Source: Zygaena filipendulae (lineage: Eukaryota; Arthropoda; Insecta; Lepidoptera; Zygaenidae). Taken from it: a DNA stretch of 64,000 bases. Under the pieces are notes generated by a model. That model made no database searches. It was not told the origin of the DNA and was given only the letters and a program-made list of their open reading frames with translations. Of the stretch, positions 25,901 through 34,586 are shown in pieces (the stretch's first letter is position 1; each line of letters opens with the position of its first letter). Location of the stretch: contig OU015655.1 in assembly GCA_907165275.2 (NCBI GenBank), positions 2,802,501 to 2,866,500 on the forward strand, given 5' to 3'. Both the position numbers and the translations under genes were made by a program.

Positions 25901-28900
25901 AACTTAAGTGTTCTTTGTATGCGGCGAAACGACGTCTCGACACTTCAACCGACTCAACGCGCCATATATGGCGCGACTCGGTTACTCGTTGTACGGTGTA
26001 CAATTGTTTCAACTATGTATTACTAAGGTAACAAAAACTGATAGCTCTAAGGCTCTATTCAGCAATATCTCGGACAAAAAATATGATATTTTTGTCTCAA
26101 GTGATCATTAGTTTGCAATACCTTCCCACGCGGGTTCAATCACACCGGTTAAAAAACCGGTAAAGTGCGATACGGGATCTTTCAAGTAGAGTTCTGAACT
26201 TAATTATTTTTCCCTCAATCCGCTAGGTAACAACTACTAACTCTATTAAAATAAAAATGTTGGTATTTTGCCGAAAGTTTTCAAGCCACCCATAAAGCCT
26301 CCAAGAAAGCTTGATGAATATTATGTCAATTTTATCAGCATTAACGGTATCAATGCCTTGCGAAATATGAAAATTAATGTGGTGTATAAATATCACTTGC
26401 CAAGTGATATTTATCAGAGAGACAATGCATACTCCATGCACTGTCTACCTTGCTTAACTTCGCCACTTTACAAATATTGTAGGTAGGTCATTATGAGCTA
26501 TAATTAGGTACATGGGTGCTTCATTAGGATCTCTCATCATACCAAACTTCAAATTTCTACGTTAATTAACCTACCCACTTAATTTTTGAGAAAAACCTCT
26601 GTGACAAACAGAAGACAGGACGGAAGGATATCGGAGCGATAGTAAATGGAACCATCGAAGGTACGGAACCCTAAAACACAGTATGTATTATGATACATAT
26701 TATAATTAGCATGTACACGTTTTGTTGTCACAAACAATGCCGCGTTAGTTGCTTCCTGAGCACTTGTAAACACTATTATCATTTTAAATATGCAATTTGG
26801 ATCTATAATTATCTGCCTTATATTTTTAAGCGGTGAATTTGTTAAAGTCATACTCTGCATTTCTTTAATTTGCGCGCGACCTCAAAATATTCAGCATAAG
26901 TAAATTATGCGAGAATTAAAGTGATCCTGAAAGCGATAAGAGCCCCTGTGATCTGAAATCTGAAACTATCCACGGGAAATACAAAAGTGCTTCAGTCACA
27001 TAATAAGGGCCAAATTCTAGAAAGTTATTTTAAATGCCCACTAACGAAGGAGGCTCATAAAAAAAATATAATTCATTTTTTGGATTTAGAACAACGCTTG
27101 AGCTAAAGTTTAACACGTACCTAGTGATTATGTTATCTATGAATTTCCACGGCATCCGCCTTGTTGCGCCAACATTAAAAAAGTACCCTGTCTAATTAAT
27201 ACGATGTATATAAATACTAATAGTAAGTACGTTGGTTGGTGCCAACCTGCCGGTGGATCATGACGTGCGAGACGCGGCCGCGCACGCGCACCGACAGCAC
27301 GTACTCGCCAGGGTGGGAGCGCGACTCGCGCACCAGGAACGAGCCGTTCCTGCCCTTCTCCATGATCAGCCGCTCCGCCTCCTTCGCCGACATCACGCCG
27401 TGGAACCATCTGAAAACAATATGCATTTTTACTAGCTGTTCCCTGCGTTTATTTTAAAGTTCCCGTGGGAATTCCGGGATAAAAAGTTCGCTATATCCTT
27501 ACATAGCGTACTTTTTCAAAATTTCACGATGATCGGTTACCTAAGGAGTTGTGTGAAAGCGTAACAAACAAACAAATAAACAAAGTCACATTTGCATTTA
27601 CCTAAATAGTAGGTAGGTAATAACTAATAAGGATGTATGCAAAACGTAACCCTACCACTGTCCGCTCCTGCATCTGTAAGAGGGGGACCCCCCCTCATAT
27701 ACCCAAATCGCGGCGACATGTGGTCGAGTACCTTATACAACGTGTTAATGAATTAACTGAAAACTAGAAAGTAGTTTGCTCAGAATCAACTAGCGAATCG
27801 ATTGCACTATGTTTTAATATAGGTTATATTTTTTCATTTTTACTAGCCCATGTCTAAATTATTTATAATGCAATATTTGGCGCGTACGCCGCCCGCAAAA
27901 AAAAAATATTCGGACCGATAGCGTGGGCGTAGTGCTTGGCATTTCGTAAATAGGTCACCTCCAAACTAATGTTTAATAACTTTTAAAGTATTAATTTTTT
28001 CGACATAAAATATATTTTAATCATATTATTGTTTATTTTTTTAAATGGGACACCCCATTTCATATTCACCCCATATCAGGTTTTCATTTAATTCATTAAC
28101 ACGTTGTATATGCTAGTATCGATATGTGTATTGTGTGTTATGTGTGTTACGAGGACACCCTTGGGGGGAAATGAGTGGTGCGGTTTATATTTTGCAAAAG
28201 AATTGGCCCTAAGGTTTATTTGTTTGTTTGTTGGTTTGTTTGTTAAGCTTTCACGCCTCAACGGCTAAACCGATCATCATGAAATATTGCATACACGTTG
28301 TCAAGGGTAAAAACTCCCGCGGGATTGCCGAAATTACCGCGGATAGATTGGATTAGATTTATTTATTTTACTTTTACAAAAATGATTAGGTATTATACAT
28401 AAAATTTGAGTAAAGGTGATCGTCAGATAATAATAATAATATTAATAAAATTAAATAACTGAATTCAATAAAAAGTGTAACACTAGTTACAGTACAGAAA
28501 AATAAATGAATAATAATAATAAATTTTGCAACAATACAAATATTTAATTTTGTAATATTATTAAAATCATAAAAAACATCGCGTTTAAGTCCCGCGTAAT
28601 TTACAAAATATAATGTGTTCAAAACGCGAAAATCTAAAACTTTATTATTTCTGAGCTCACGTCCACCACCAGTACGAACATTGAAGCTCGAAAGATTCCA
28701 TCGGACATATATAATTATTTGGTACAGAATTTCGACATGCCTCTCTAGGTTTACTACCTGATAAAATTCTTGGGATAAAACCACGGGGAACGGCTAGTAA
28801 ATTATGTGTCGATTTTGCTGATCACCAATAAAATTTTTGTTTTCCTATTCATAGAAAGTCAAGTAGCTGCGTGCGGTTAAGTACTACCTATATGTTTATT

Positions 28901-31900
28901 TTTTGCGCGAGTCTCGTGTGGCGACGCGTTGCCAAGAAACCGGTCCGTCGGGGCTCTTTGGGTACCTACACATGATTGTGGAATAAATAATTTTTCGCTT
29001 ATAGATTTAGATATAGATTCATTAGATGACATTGCCAATAGTTTGATATCTCTACAGCCACTTAGTGCATCAACATCAGGGTTATGCAAACATTATTATT
29101 ATTGGAATCATAAATACAAAACTAATTGCAAAATACCTATATCAACTGACCATGAGGACAAGAGATGAGAGGTGGATTATTATCGGTCATCTTATATTAG
29201 GTATGTTATTTGAAAAAGTTTAATGCATATTTTTAAGATACGCAATTTAATATGCGATTCTGGGCATTAATTTTCAATTCTTAACATCAACCGAAACCAC
29301 ATATCAACAGAAGTCGTAACTGAACCACAACAAATCTCCCAAACGACTACGTTGTAACTTTCAAGGACGTACACAATTTTCCAATAATTTCATTTCGTCA
29401 TCGGATAATATAAAGGTAGATTAGTACGTCATCTTTCTTGAATTATTCATTGTTATACCTACTTAACTCTATTAAAGTTACACAAAATTGTGTGTGCGCA
29501 GTAATTATTGTAAATTATTATTATTTATATATTGATCTGTCAATGCCATTTGTGTATGTTCGATGTATGTATGGGCCTCATGGTAAACAGTAAACACGGC
29601 GGCGATAAACTAACAATTTATTGGATTGCTCATAAATAAATTGATCCACTTTGGAGTCATCACATCACACATGCCCTGACTAATGTTTTGAAACGTGTAC
29701 CAAATACCCATTCTTGGACGAAGAGCTTAGGTACGTATCTCTTTTTTATCAGGAATGATACTTATATCTACCATACTAGCTGGACCCCGCAGTTTCACCC
29801 GCGGTAATTTCGGAGTTCTCGCAGTAATTCCAAGATAAACTAAACCTAGATATAAACCTTCCTCATGAATCTATCTATTGGTGAAAACCGCATAAAAATC
29901 CGTTCAGTGGTTTGAGTTTATCGCAAACAGACAGCGGAAGCGACTTCATTTTAAACTATATAAAGATAAAGATAATAATAATTAATCAATTGCTTTTTTA
30001 AATATTTATAAAACAAGATTGTGAAAGTCAGAAAGAATACTATAGGTACTTAATATTATTTGGACCTAAAATTTTTTAGGACCGATAGATATTTCTTTTA
30101 ACAGCTACCTTTAGCCGATCGTATTTAAAACATTGAGAAGTTAAGTTCTTGGTTCGTCAATTTGGAGCGTATTTCGTAAGGGATACATAATTGTCAGTTT
30201 TCGTACCCAAAGGAAAACAAACTTTTACATTTTCGTTTTTTTTTTTTAGAAAAACTTGGTGTTCATTTCATTAATTATGGCATTTTACTTTTGTTCTAAT
30301 GAAGCTATTTAGATAATCTAATGACCTTTCAAAAAATGTAATGTACCTATACTTACATGTTTTTAGATTACGTCGTAGTGCCAGTATCGAAACACTAACT
30401 TATCACTAGCCGATCTTATGTCTATCACATCACATCAGATAGGTACTTCTGTATGCATGTTGCATAGCAAACGTATTTGGTTAACAATTCATGTGTCGCA
30501 AGAAAATTATGCTGAAGTTTGCCAAATATATGGCGACGAACAAAACAATCAGCCATATAGCTTCAAATTAATAATTGTACACTGAATAATGTATCTCGAT
30601 TTGCATGTTTATTTGCAACATTTATTTAATATTTTATTTAAAACTACATAAATCTCATTAATTGTTTTTTTTCTAAACTCTCATCTTGAAATTCGGATGG
30701 TGAGTAAATATAATAATAAAGGTTCACTGAATTATTTAAAATTCCACCTACACTGTAACTGTATTGCAATAAATTTACTTATATCGTATTGTCATTTAAT
30801 ATTTTCTTCAAAGTAATAATAATTTCACAATAAAATTGGTTAGTAGGTAGGTACTTATATCGGTTAAATGCAATTCACATTCGCCAATTACCAAGACGGT
30901 AAATTAAATAATTACCTACCTAAATACAGTATCATCTTACCTATATTATTAAGTAAGTAGTTGATGGAAAGAAGAAAACCGAATACGAATAATAACATTT
31001 TTTTTTGTACGAATTCATAATAATAATTATAGAATGATTTCATCTTTTTCAAGTTTAAAGTGGAACCCAGAAAGGGTTAATTGCTAATGATGAGTAAAAA
31101 AGGATGCGTCACTGAATCGTTTCTACGAGCCCTCACTACGGAAATATTCCGATTGGGATTTTACCGCTTTCATGGTGATGAAACGATAGTTAGGAAACAT
31201 CGCAACTCCGCGCCGCCTCGACGGACATCGATTGCAGTGGACGCCGCAAAAACCACTTTGACTGCAGCTTCAAATGACCTTTGAAAGAGTCAGAATCGCC
31301 CTGACCGTGAATTGGCCAACCTCGATCTCAATGCCCCTAGTCGTTTTCATAAGCAACCAGTAACGAATACTTGAATACACAGTCACGGCCCACTACCGCC
31401 GACAAATTAGGAAGTGATCTCTCAATAACAATTGTTTAGCTAAGTTTTTTTATGCCCCGACTTAAAACTCGTATTGTTATGGTCATCACATTACAAGGTG
31501 TATAACTTTAATTAAGTAGTTCATAGTGTTTTTTTTTATGTATATCATAGTAAATAGTTTTGTGAGTAGGTTTGAAGCGATCGTTGTTAATCGCTGCCTA
31601 TTGCTGCCTACATACCAAAATAAGAAGATTAATGGTTAAGTTACGAAGTAGTAGATTATATTGCGTCGTGCTTTATTGATTACATGAGATTTCCGCAATC
31701 ATTAAACTTAGTACCTACTAATTAAATTATCTACCTGTCAAAGGTAATGTTTGACACAGCACCACTAATCACTACAACTAAGCAGAGCTTGTATTAAGGG
31801 TATCATAGCGGAATACCACTTTCGTAAAAAAAGATCGTAATGTAATTTCGTACTTATCGTTTCTTGAACGAGTATACTAACCACCCTGTTCTTCTTGTTC

Positions 31901-32768
31901 TTCTAAAATTCTAAAATATTTTGATGCGTTTTTCACTACTTTTTCACTGTCTATACATAAAATCTCGAAAATAACGTTACCTTTGAAGCTGAATTTTGAC
32001 ATATAGCTAGTTAGTTTATTGAGAGAATAGGTCAGCTAAGATTTCATGAAGTTCTCGCGGGAGAACGAAGACGGCAGAATTATGAAGTAGTTTGAAGAGT
32101 GTAGACTGTTGGTACACAATTTGCGAAACGGATGAAGTGAAGAAACAGAAAGGTATATAGGAACTCCAAAATTAACACGAGCGAAACCGCTAGTGCGAAA
32201 AATAAATGCGAAAGTTCATCATTGTAAGTTTGTCTGTGTATAGATATAGCTGGAAAAGTGATCCATGCTGAGGCAGGTACATCAAAAAGGAAATAAAGAA
32301 AATCATGGGTATGTATGGTTTGTAATAGACATCGATGGTTAAAGATGACATTTGCACGCCGCCGGCAACGGCAGAATATGCTGAATAAATTTTAGAGTAA
32401 CACCAATTTATGAATACCTACCATATTCTTGTAAATAAATAAATAAATATGTCAAATAGTTAAGTATAATATCTATAATTTTACGCGCTGAGCTATACCA
32501 ATGAAGCCTACGGCTAGTGGCTACCTCTTGCAAAACTTTACCATTACAGTATTATAGACAGCATGCAACGCCATAGCTGCTATAAAGAGAGAAGGTGCAA
32601 GATGAGGACTCACTTTTTCAACATGAACGCCTTGCTGAGCTCCTTCAGTACTGTGGAGACGATGGCACCGGCGGCGGGCACTGCCATTACCGAGGCGTCC
32701 ATACAAGCCGACAGAGCCGCCGGAGCCAGCACGCCCAGCCGGCAAAGCCTGGGATTGCTTCTGGACAT
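10752..32768 (-). CDS. csw: corkscrew / SHP-2-like SH2-domain protein tyrosine phosphatase, 11-exon model
   Basis: A cytoplasmic tyrosine phosphatase acting downstream of receptor tyrosine kinases (Torso, EGFR and others in flies) to promote Ras/MAPK signalling. The coding exons, in transcription order, are 32614-32768 (candidate), 27247-27409, 18650-18826, 16814-16967, 16373-16510, 13787-13918, 13037-13164, 12385-12549, 11774-11884, 11352-11442 and 10752-10906. All junctions are GT-AG and in phase, giving 1569 bases or 522 residues. Domains: SH2 at about residues 52-150 with the FLVRES arginine; PTP from about residue 190 with KNRY (pTyr loop), WPD loop ([11 protein letters not shown]), P-loop [10 protein letters not shown] and Q-loop QNRAQY. 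Between NANYI and KTYIATQ sits an insert of about 65 residues, against about 17 in human SHP-2; Drosophila corkscrew is known for an insert at this place. Missing: the N-SH2 domain and the C-terminal tail. The first exon is inferred; the other ten are firm. Confidence 0.85.
11352..11442 (-). CDS. csw: SHP-2-like phosphatase exon: PTP active-site P-loop
   Basis: Encodes [20 protein letters not shown], the PTP signature HC(X5)R with catalytic Cys and Arg intact, so the enzyme should be active. Acceptor ..tatttcag and donor GTGAGA; the exon ends in phase 1, which matches the next exon. Confidence 0.95.
11774..11884 (-). CDS. csw: SHP-2-like phosphatase exon: WPD loop
   Basis: Encodes [20 protein letters not shown] and on to DDAPEQ. 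The Asp of the WPD loop, the general acid, is present. Acceptor ..tttgcag, donor GTAGAT, phase 0 on both sides. Confidence 0.95.
12385..12549 (-). CDS. csw: SHP-2-like phosphatase exon: PTP core
   Basis: Encodes [20 protein letters not shown] and on to QYQYT, equivalent to CVKYWP..YGVMRV..WQYHF of human SHP-2. Acceptor ..gttcaacag, donor GTAAGA, 55 codons, phase 0. Confidence 0.93.
13037..13164 (-). CDS. csw: SHP-2-like phosphatase exon: YIATQG motif
   Basis: Encodes [27 protein letters not shown] and [11 protein letters not shown], the most conserved PTP core motifs after the P-loop. Acceptor ..cataacag, donor GTAAGG. Confidence 0.95.
13553..13606. repeat. Near-perfect 24-bp-arm hairpin in a phosphatase intron
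   Basis: The left arm 13553-13576 and right arm 13583-13606 are reverse complements at 23 of 24 positions (gcttttcgctgtcgaaagtt against aaccttcgacagcgaaaagc at the outer ends), with a 6-base loop. It is shorter than a typical pre-miRNA and is more likely the remnant of an inverted-repeat element. Confidence 0.85.
13787..13918 (-). CDS. csw: SHP-2-like phosphatase exon: lineage-specific PTP insert
   Basis: Encodes [34 protein letters not shown] and MNGNLYQDI, which has no counterpart in human SHP-2 and forms most of the insert between NANYI and KTYIATQ. Acceptor ..ttttacag, donor GTAATG, in phase on both sides. The insert looks helical and basic rather than the low-complexity insert described for Drosophila. 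Confidence 0.85.
15179..15360 (+). repeat. Abundant lepidopteran short interspersed repeat, forward copy
   Basis: Begins ctagctgtcccccgcgttgtcacccgcg and continues ..gttcccgcgggaattcca.., ccttcctcatgaatcac, and ends in gtttatcgcgaacagatagacag. Matches 29775 and 60707 in the same order. Confidence 0.8.
15594..15870. repeat. Dispersed repeat, copy B (family with 9001 and 56148)
   Basis: Ordered blocks shared with 9001-9290, including agcaaataaattaactagag, cttttgctgcc, and gtgcgtgatgaatagttttg, over about 270 bases with small insertions. Non-coding. Confidence 0.75.
15971..16013 (+). repeat. Extra SINE tail segment in front of SINE copy 2
   Basis: tgcttggtttcaacttcaca followed by agcttacagcgtagtgtggg matches the SINE's own tail at 16196-16236 (tgcttgatttccacgacaca, agcttatagcttggtgtggg). 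The element is therefore tail-head-body-tail, as if a second SINE had been joined or inserted at the end of an older one. Confidence 0.7.
16014..16280 (+). repeat. tRNA-derived SINE (copy 2, best preserved)
   Basis: The head has a polymerase III A-box-like block (tggcgcaatggttacc, 16025-16040) and a B box (ggttccgggttcgattccc, about 16063-16081) at tRNA spacing. The body carries ctttgtgtgatgaacatagg and the tail cttgatttccacgacacaag.. ttgtgaagtggattatta. It is not a functional tRNA: the 3' acceptor half is replaced by SINE body. The frames at 15970-16158 and 16036-16239 fall inside it and are not genes. Confidence 0.88.
16373..16510 (-). CDS. csw: SHP-2-like phosphatase exon: YDQTRVVL and Ser-rich insert start
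   Basis: Completes [16 protein letters not shown] and [15 protein letters not shown], then enters the insert with [16 protein letters not shown]. Human SHP-2 has FDHTRVVL and SDYINANII here. Acceptor ..cttcgacag, donor GTAAGT. Confidence 0.92.
16814..16967 (-). CDS. csw: SHP-2-like phosphatase exon: linker to KNRY loop
   Basis: Encodes [40 protein letters not shown] and [11 protein letters not shown]. The KNRY tyrosine sits in the substrate pTyr-recognition loop. Acceptor ..cttcctccag, donor GTGAGT. Confidence 0.92.
17137..17460 (+). mobile_element. MITE family with GGG-ATGTTGACTA termini, copy 1
   Basis: 324 bases matching 19352-19674 and 61164-61485 nearly end to end. The termini are inverted (gcatgttgacta at the left; here the right end reads agtagtccacatcccc, tagtcaacatccc in the sister copies). 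Inside lie a second inverted pair (tagtccgtc and gacggacta) and the diagnostic core aaatttcgcgtgacgtcact. No coding capacity. Confidence 0.9.
17620..17882 (+). mobile_element. MITE with CAGGGCCCTTATTCACTATGACC termini, copy 1
   Basis: Left end cagggcccttattcactatg acc.. and right end ..ggtcatagtgaataagagccctg are inverted repeats of about 23 bases. A second copy lies at 46198-46474 in the opposite orientation. 263 bases; the minus-strand frame at 17716-17967 is inside it and not a gene. Confidence 0.88.
18178..18447 (+). repeat. Abundant lepidopteran short interspersed repeat, tandem pair copy 1
   Basis: Runs from ctagctgtttgccacgggat to gtaacaaacaaattcacttt. Blocks such as gggataaaagt and aacccttgatgttgtatgca match the other copies. 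Confidence 0.7.
18449..18633 (+). repeat. Abundant lepidopteran short interspersed repeat, tandem pair copy 2
   Basis: Starts ctagctgttccccgctgttt, contains aattcccgtaggaattccgg, gacaacgtgtatgcaaaatt and ends gcgtaacaaaccaacaaact plus cttttg..tttataatatta. It ends only about 17 bases from the splice donor side of the phosphatase exon at 18650. Confidence 0.85.
18650..18826 (-). CDS. csw: SHP-2-like phosphatase exon: second half of the SH2 domain
   Basis: Encodes [40 protein letters not shown] and the start of the linker. It matches the C-terminal SH2 of human SHP-2 ([20 protein letters not shown]). Acceptor ..tttgttcag, donor GTAAGA, 59 codons, phase 0. Confidence 0.95.
18942..19192. mobile_element. 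hAT-like non-autonomous element with 8-bp target duplication
   Basis: Terminal inverted repeats: cagtggtgcccaact at the left and agttgggcaccactg at the right, a perfect 15-base inverted match. The octamer cgctagac occurs immediately outside both ends (18934-18941 and 19193-19200). An 8-base duplication with CAG-TG termini is the hallmark of hAT transposons. 251 bases, no transposase, so it was moved in trans. Confidence 0.93.
19352..19674 (+). mobile_element. MITE family with GGG-ATGTTGACTA termini, copy 2
   Basis: Same structure as copy 1 with clean inverted ends, gggcatgttgacta and tagtcaacatccc. The core aaatttcgcgtgacgtcact and the atctctgtat block are conserved. Confidence 0.92.
19905..20005 (-). 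repeat. Partial reverse copy of the 47634/48979 repeat
   Basis: Read on the minus strand it gives gtccgttatgc..aaaagggccaaaaatataaaaaaaaaactcattt..cgctttgtttttccgtaggg-like blocks in the same order as 47697-47787. Ends are lost. Confidence 0.65.
20360..20492 (+). repeat. A-tailed retroposed 3' end, source unknown
   Basis: The sequence runs through aagtaaataaattaaaaaaaaaaag, an AATAAA followed 4 bases later by an A tract, as expected for a polyadenylated retrocopy. No coding part recognised. Confidence 0.4.
21288..21700. mobile_element. Large fold-back element with arms of about 148 bp
   Basis: The left arm (21288-21436) and right arm (21554-21700) are reverse complements with few mismatches. 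Shared blocks include gttatcagatctcatgtaga, gccaagcttataactctaca and caccctaactctacaaggcc on the left and their complements in reverse order on the right. A loop of about 117 bases separates them. No coding capacity. Confidence 0.93.
21957..22028 (+). mobile_element. Minimal retroposed insert with poly-A and 12-bp target duplication
   Basis: aagtccgctatt occurs at 21957-21968 and again at 22017-22028. Between them are only 48 bases: ctcagtgttgagtcc, then an A-rich run with about 26 consecutive A. This is the footprint of target-primed reverse transcription of an extremely 5'-truncated transcript. It inflates the reading frame at 21915-22226, which is not a gene. Confidence 0.88.
22029..27246. 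other. Phosphatase intron, AT-rich, no exon recognised
   Basis: More than 5 kb without an exon-like GC island. It contains two exact palindromes (25959-25974 and 26386-26414). The frames at 24148, 25908, 26223, 26268 and 26579 have no domain and random-like composition. Confidence 0.5.
26386..26414. repeat. Perfect 29-base palindrome
   Basis: ataaatatcacttg, one central c, then caagtgatatttat: 14-base arms with no mismatch. Possibly the core of a decayed inverted-repeat element. Confidence 0.9.
27247..27409 (-). CDS. csw: SHP-2-like phosphatase exon: first half of the SH2 domain
   Basis: Encodes [20 protein letters not shown] then [20 protein letters not shown] and SHVMIHRQ. The Arg of FLVRES, which binds the phosphotyrosine, is present. 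It is closer to the C-SH2 of SHP-2 ([25 protein letters not shown]) than to the N-SH2 (WFHPNITG, GSFLARPS). Acceptor ..attgttttcag, donor GTTGGC. The exon opens with one base that completes a split codon, so the upstream exon must end in phase 2. Confidence 0.95.
27432..27632 (+). repeat. Abundant lepidopteran short interspersed repeat next to the SH2 exon
   Basis: Starts ctagctgttccctgcgttta and contains gttcccgtgggaattccggg and gaaagcgtaacaaacaaaca. It starts 23 bases upstream (in transcript sense) of the SH2 exon, so its edge lies in the branch-point region. Confidence 0.85.
28206..28350 (-). repeat. Abundant lepidopteran short interspersed repeat, reverse copy
   Basis: ttgtttgttaagctttcacg, ctcaacggctaaaccgatca, tgcatacacgttgtcaaggg and the GC-rich end, all inverted relative to 18449. 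Confidence 0.8.
28351..28795 (-). pseudogene. Degenerate ORF, possibly transposon-derived
   Basis: A 132-codon minus-strand frame (28386-28784) contains [20 protein letters not shown], the kind of short basic motif seen at the C-terminal edge of insect retroelement ORFs. It lies between two ends of the abundant repeat (..gtttatttatttta.. and ..aaaccacggggaacggctag). I cannot assign a family, and the frame could be chance. Confidence 0.25.
28796..29774. other. Phosphatase intron, nothing firm
   Basis: A GC-richer patch at 28900-28975 opens a plus-strand frame (28929-29168) with an acidic [16 protein letters not shown] stretch. It has no second copy or splice context here, and I could not identify it. 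Confidence 0.3.
29775..29970 (+). repeat. Abundant lepidopteran short interspersed repeat, forward copy
   Basis: ctagctggaccccgcagttt cacccgcggtaatttcgg.. to gagtttatcgcaaacagaca. Same subfamily as 15179 and 60707 (with cttcctcatgaatc and ccgttcagtggtttgag). Confidence 0.85.
29971..32613. other. Probable phosphatase intron, no exon recognised
   Basis: AT-rich. The plus-strand frame at 31081-31284 has modest GC and no domain. No N-SH2-like segment was found on the minus strand by eye. Confidence 0.4.
32614..32768 (-). CDS. Candidate first coding exon of a single-SH2 phosphatase form
   Basis: Opens with ATG at 32766-32768 and encodes [20 protein letters not shown], then [20 protein letters not shown] and [11 protein letters not shown]. 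It ends at a consensus donor (AAAAA then GTGAGTCC) in phase 2, exactly the phase required by the SH2 exon at 27247-27409, so the joint reads ..FMLKKWFHGVMS... The segment from about residue 11 to 41 is strongly hydrophobic and could be a membrane or signal anchor, which would be new for this family. A GC island lies just upstream (32820-32940). The link to the phosphatase rests only on strand, position, donor and phase (a one-in-three chance match); it could belong to another transcript. Confidence 0.4.
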
Positions 32769-32819
32769 CACCGATACTGATTACTCTTATAAACTCTTAA
32801 CAGTCCGACGGTAATACCA

Positions 32820-32945
32820 CTCGAAGTATGCGAGTGCAGAGTGGACACCATAGGGTTGCCGCGCGACCGTCACCGCTGCGCGATCCGCTTCGCACGAACG
32901 TTCGAGTCAGAATGCGCGCGTTGCGTGCGCGTTGTATTAGTGTTT
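32820..32945 (-). promoter_or_regulatory. GC-rich island, possible alternative promoter/5' UTR
   Basis: A GC-rich patch (ttgccgcgcgaccgtcaccg, gcgcgcgttgcgtgcgcgtt) in AT-rich surroundings, directly upstream of the candidate first exon in transcript sense. No clear initiator or TATA box could be assigned. Confidence 0.3.
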
Positions 32946-32956
32946 ATTTACTTACC

Positions 32957-33158
32957 AACTAGCTGTTGCCCGCGGTTTCGCCCGCATTGTTATCAGAGTT
33001 TCCGCTGCAACTGCGCGATTAAGAGTACCTACCCTATGTCCTTTTCTGTACCCCTGAGAACGTGCATGCAAAATTCAAGATGATCAGCTGAGTAGTTCAG
33101 ATATGAGATCGTAACAAATAAGCAAACAAACAAACTCGCATTCGTATTTAGTTAGGAT
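32957..33158 (+). repeat. Abundant lepidopteran short interspersed repeat, forward copy
   Basis: actagctgttgcccgcggtt tcgcccgc, cctatgtccttttctgtacc, gagaacgtgcatgcaaaatt, and aacaaacaaactcgcattcg, the same subfamily as 18449 and 37697. Confidence 0.85.
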
Positions 33159-34430
33159 TTACTACTACCTATTGCGATTTAAAATATGTAAACTATATAA
33201 ACATAATATGCGTTGATCAAACCTAATAAATTAAATAAGAATAAGTTTTATCCTGTAAAGATCCAGTTTTCGTCAACAGATGATTTCCTCGTACGGGGAG
33301 ACCAGTGACGCAGGTACTTTAACTACTCAGACTTCGGGACTGAAGATGTTTAAGGAACAGGTTACCGATATACTTATTCAAAAACTTGCGTGTGTTTCGG
33401 CATTCACTCGGAAAGTCCTTGCAGTACCTACCGAGATAATACTGTAGGTAGGTATCTTAAATGTCAGGTCCTAATCTAGGTACCTACTACCTACCAAAGA
33501 TAATTGGACGTAGATAAACAATAACATGTTAACCCACAATATTAAGTTATTGATTCAAATCGCTTTATTGACAGTTATAGAGCGTTTTTTAATTATGTGT
33601 TTACCTTATTACATTGTTTAAATATCAAAAAACATTTAAACATAAAAAAATACTGAAACAAAATGACGATATGATTTTAAAACACGATTTATTCGGAATT
33701 TCTCCAATGTGGGTTAACACACTATTGCTTATCTATGTCCAATTATAATTTCGTCCAGTAGGTAGATTTTATGTGGTGCTTAATCAGACTGAGGTGTTAT
33801 ATGCACGAACTTTCAGCAATAAAAATACTAATATTCAAAAAATAACGTTATGACAAATTTGAATGGAATAAAATTTTATATTAGTTATAACGGTGGACTA
33901 ATTTTAAAGTGGATCGTGTACCTACTTACTGTGTGTACTACCTTACTTATAAGTTTCTTCACAAGAGTATAATGATAGAGAATGGTCAATGGTCATAAAG
34001 CTCACTATATATTTATGTTCATAACATATTTTGCGGATTTCCGATGCGGATACGCCGACAACAGCAGAACAAAATGAAGTTTTAGTATGTTTTAATAAAT
34101 ATTTGAAGAATTTTAATGGACATAACATGCCAATAAAAGTATTTTCCCAAAATCGAGATATTTCGCTTTTGATCAAAAACGACTGCAGCTATTTTTATTA
34201 CGCATGAAATTGTATGATAACTGTGTGCCGTCGTAAAATTCATTCAAACAAAATAAATAGTAGGAGGTAGTATTCGTACATTCGCATGATCTTTTCTAAT
34301 TGCTGTGCATTGCCAATTCATTTTCGTAAACATTTTGTTATGATTGAAATAGTTGATAAACTCTCTATAAATGCTAGATACATACCTAGCTTATAGCGAT
34401 TCACCATCAACTCGACAACACGAACCTTAC
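33159..34430. other. AT-rich non-coding DNA, nothing recognised
   Basis: Composition is uniform and AT-rich, and no second copy or exon was found. The frame at 33943-34176 lacks any domain. Confidence 0.4.
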
Positions 34431-34586
34431 GGCCGCACTCAGAGTCGACTTTAATGATTACTTAGTTAAGTATAGATTTTTAAAACAAAACTGCCGCAAT
34501 CAGAGACGTTCAGTAAATTAATGTTAATTGGCATTTAATGAGATGTAACTTAATTAGTTCAATGCCATTTAACATTAATTTATAAA
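34431..34586 (+). mobile_element. MITE with GGCCGCACTCAGAGTC terminus, truncated copy
   Basis: Matches the left TIR and centre of the complete element at 61714-62024: ggccgcactcagagtcgact, tacttagttaagtatagatt, aaaacaaaactgccgcaatc, and cagtaaattaatgttaatt. The right TIR is missing. Confidence 0.88.

Noticed and set aside
25959..25974. Palindrome gcgccatatatggcgc as a regulatory site
   Set aside because: Perfect but only 16 bases, with no second copy and no gene start nearby; left as a curiosity.
32563..32814. Plus-strand frame of 83 codons opposite the candidate first exon
   Set aside because: It lacks splice context, whereas the minus strand has ATG, open frame and a consensus donor in the needed phase. 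It cannot be fully excluded.
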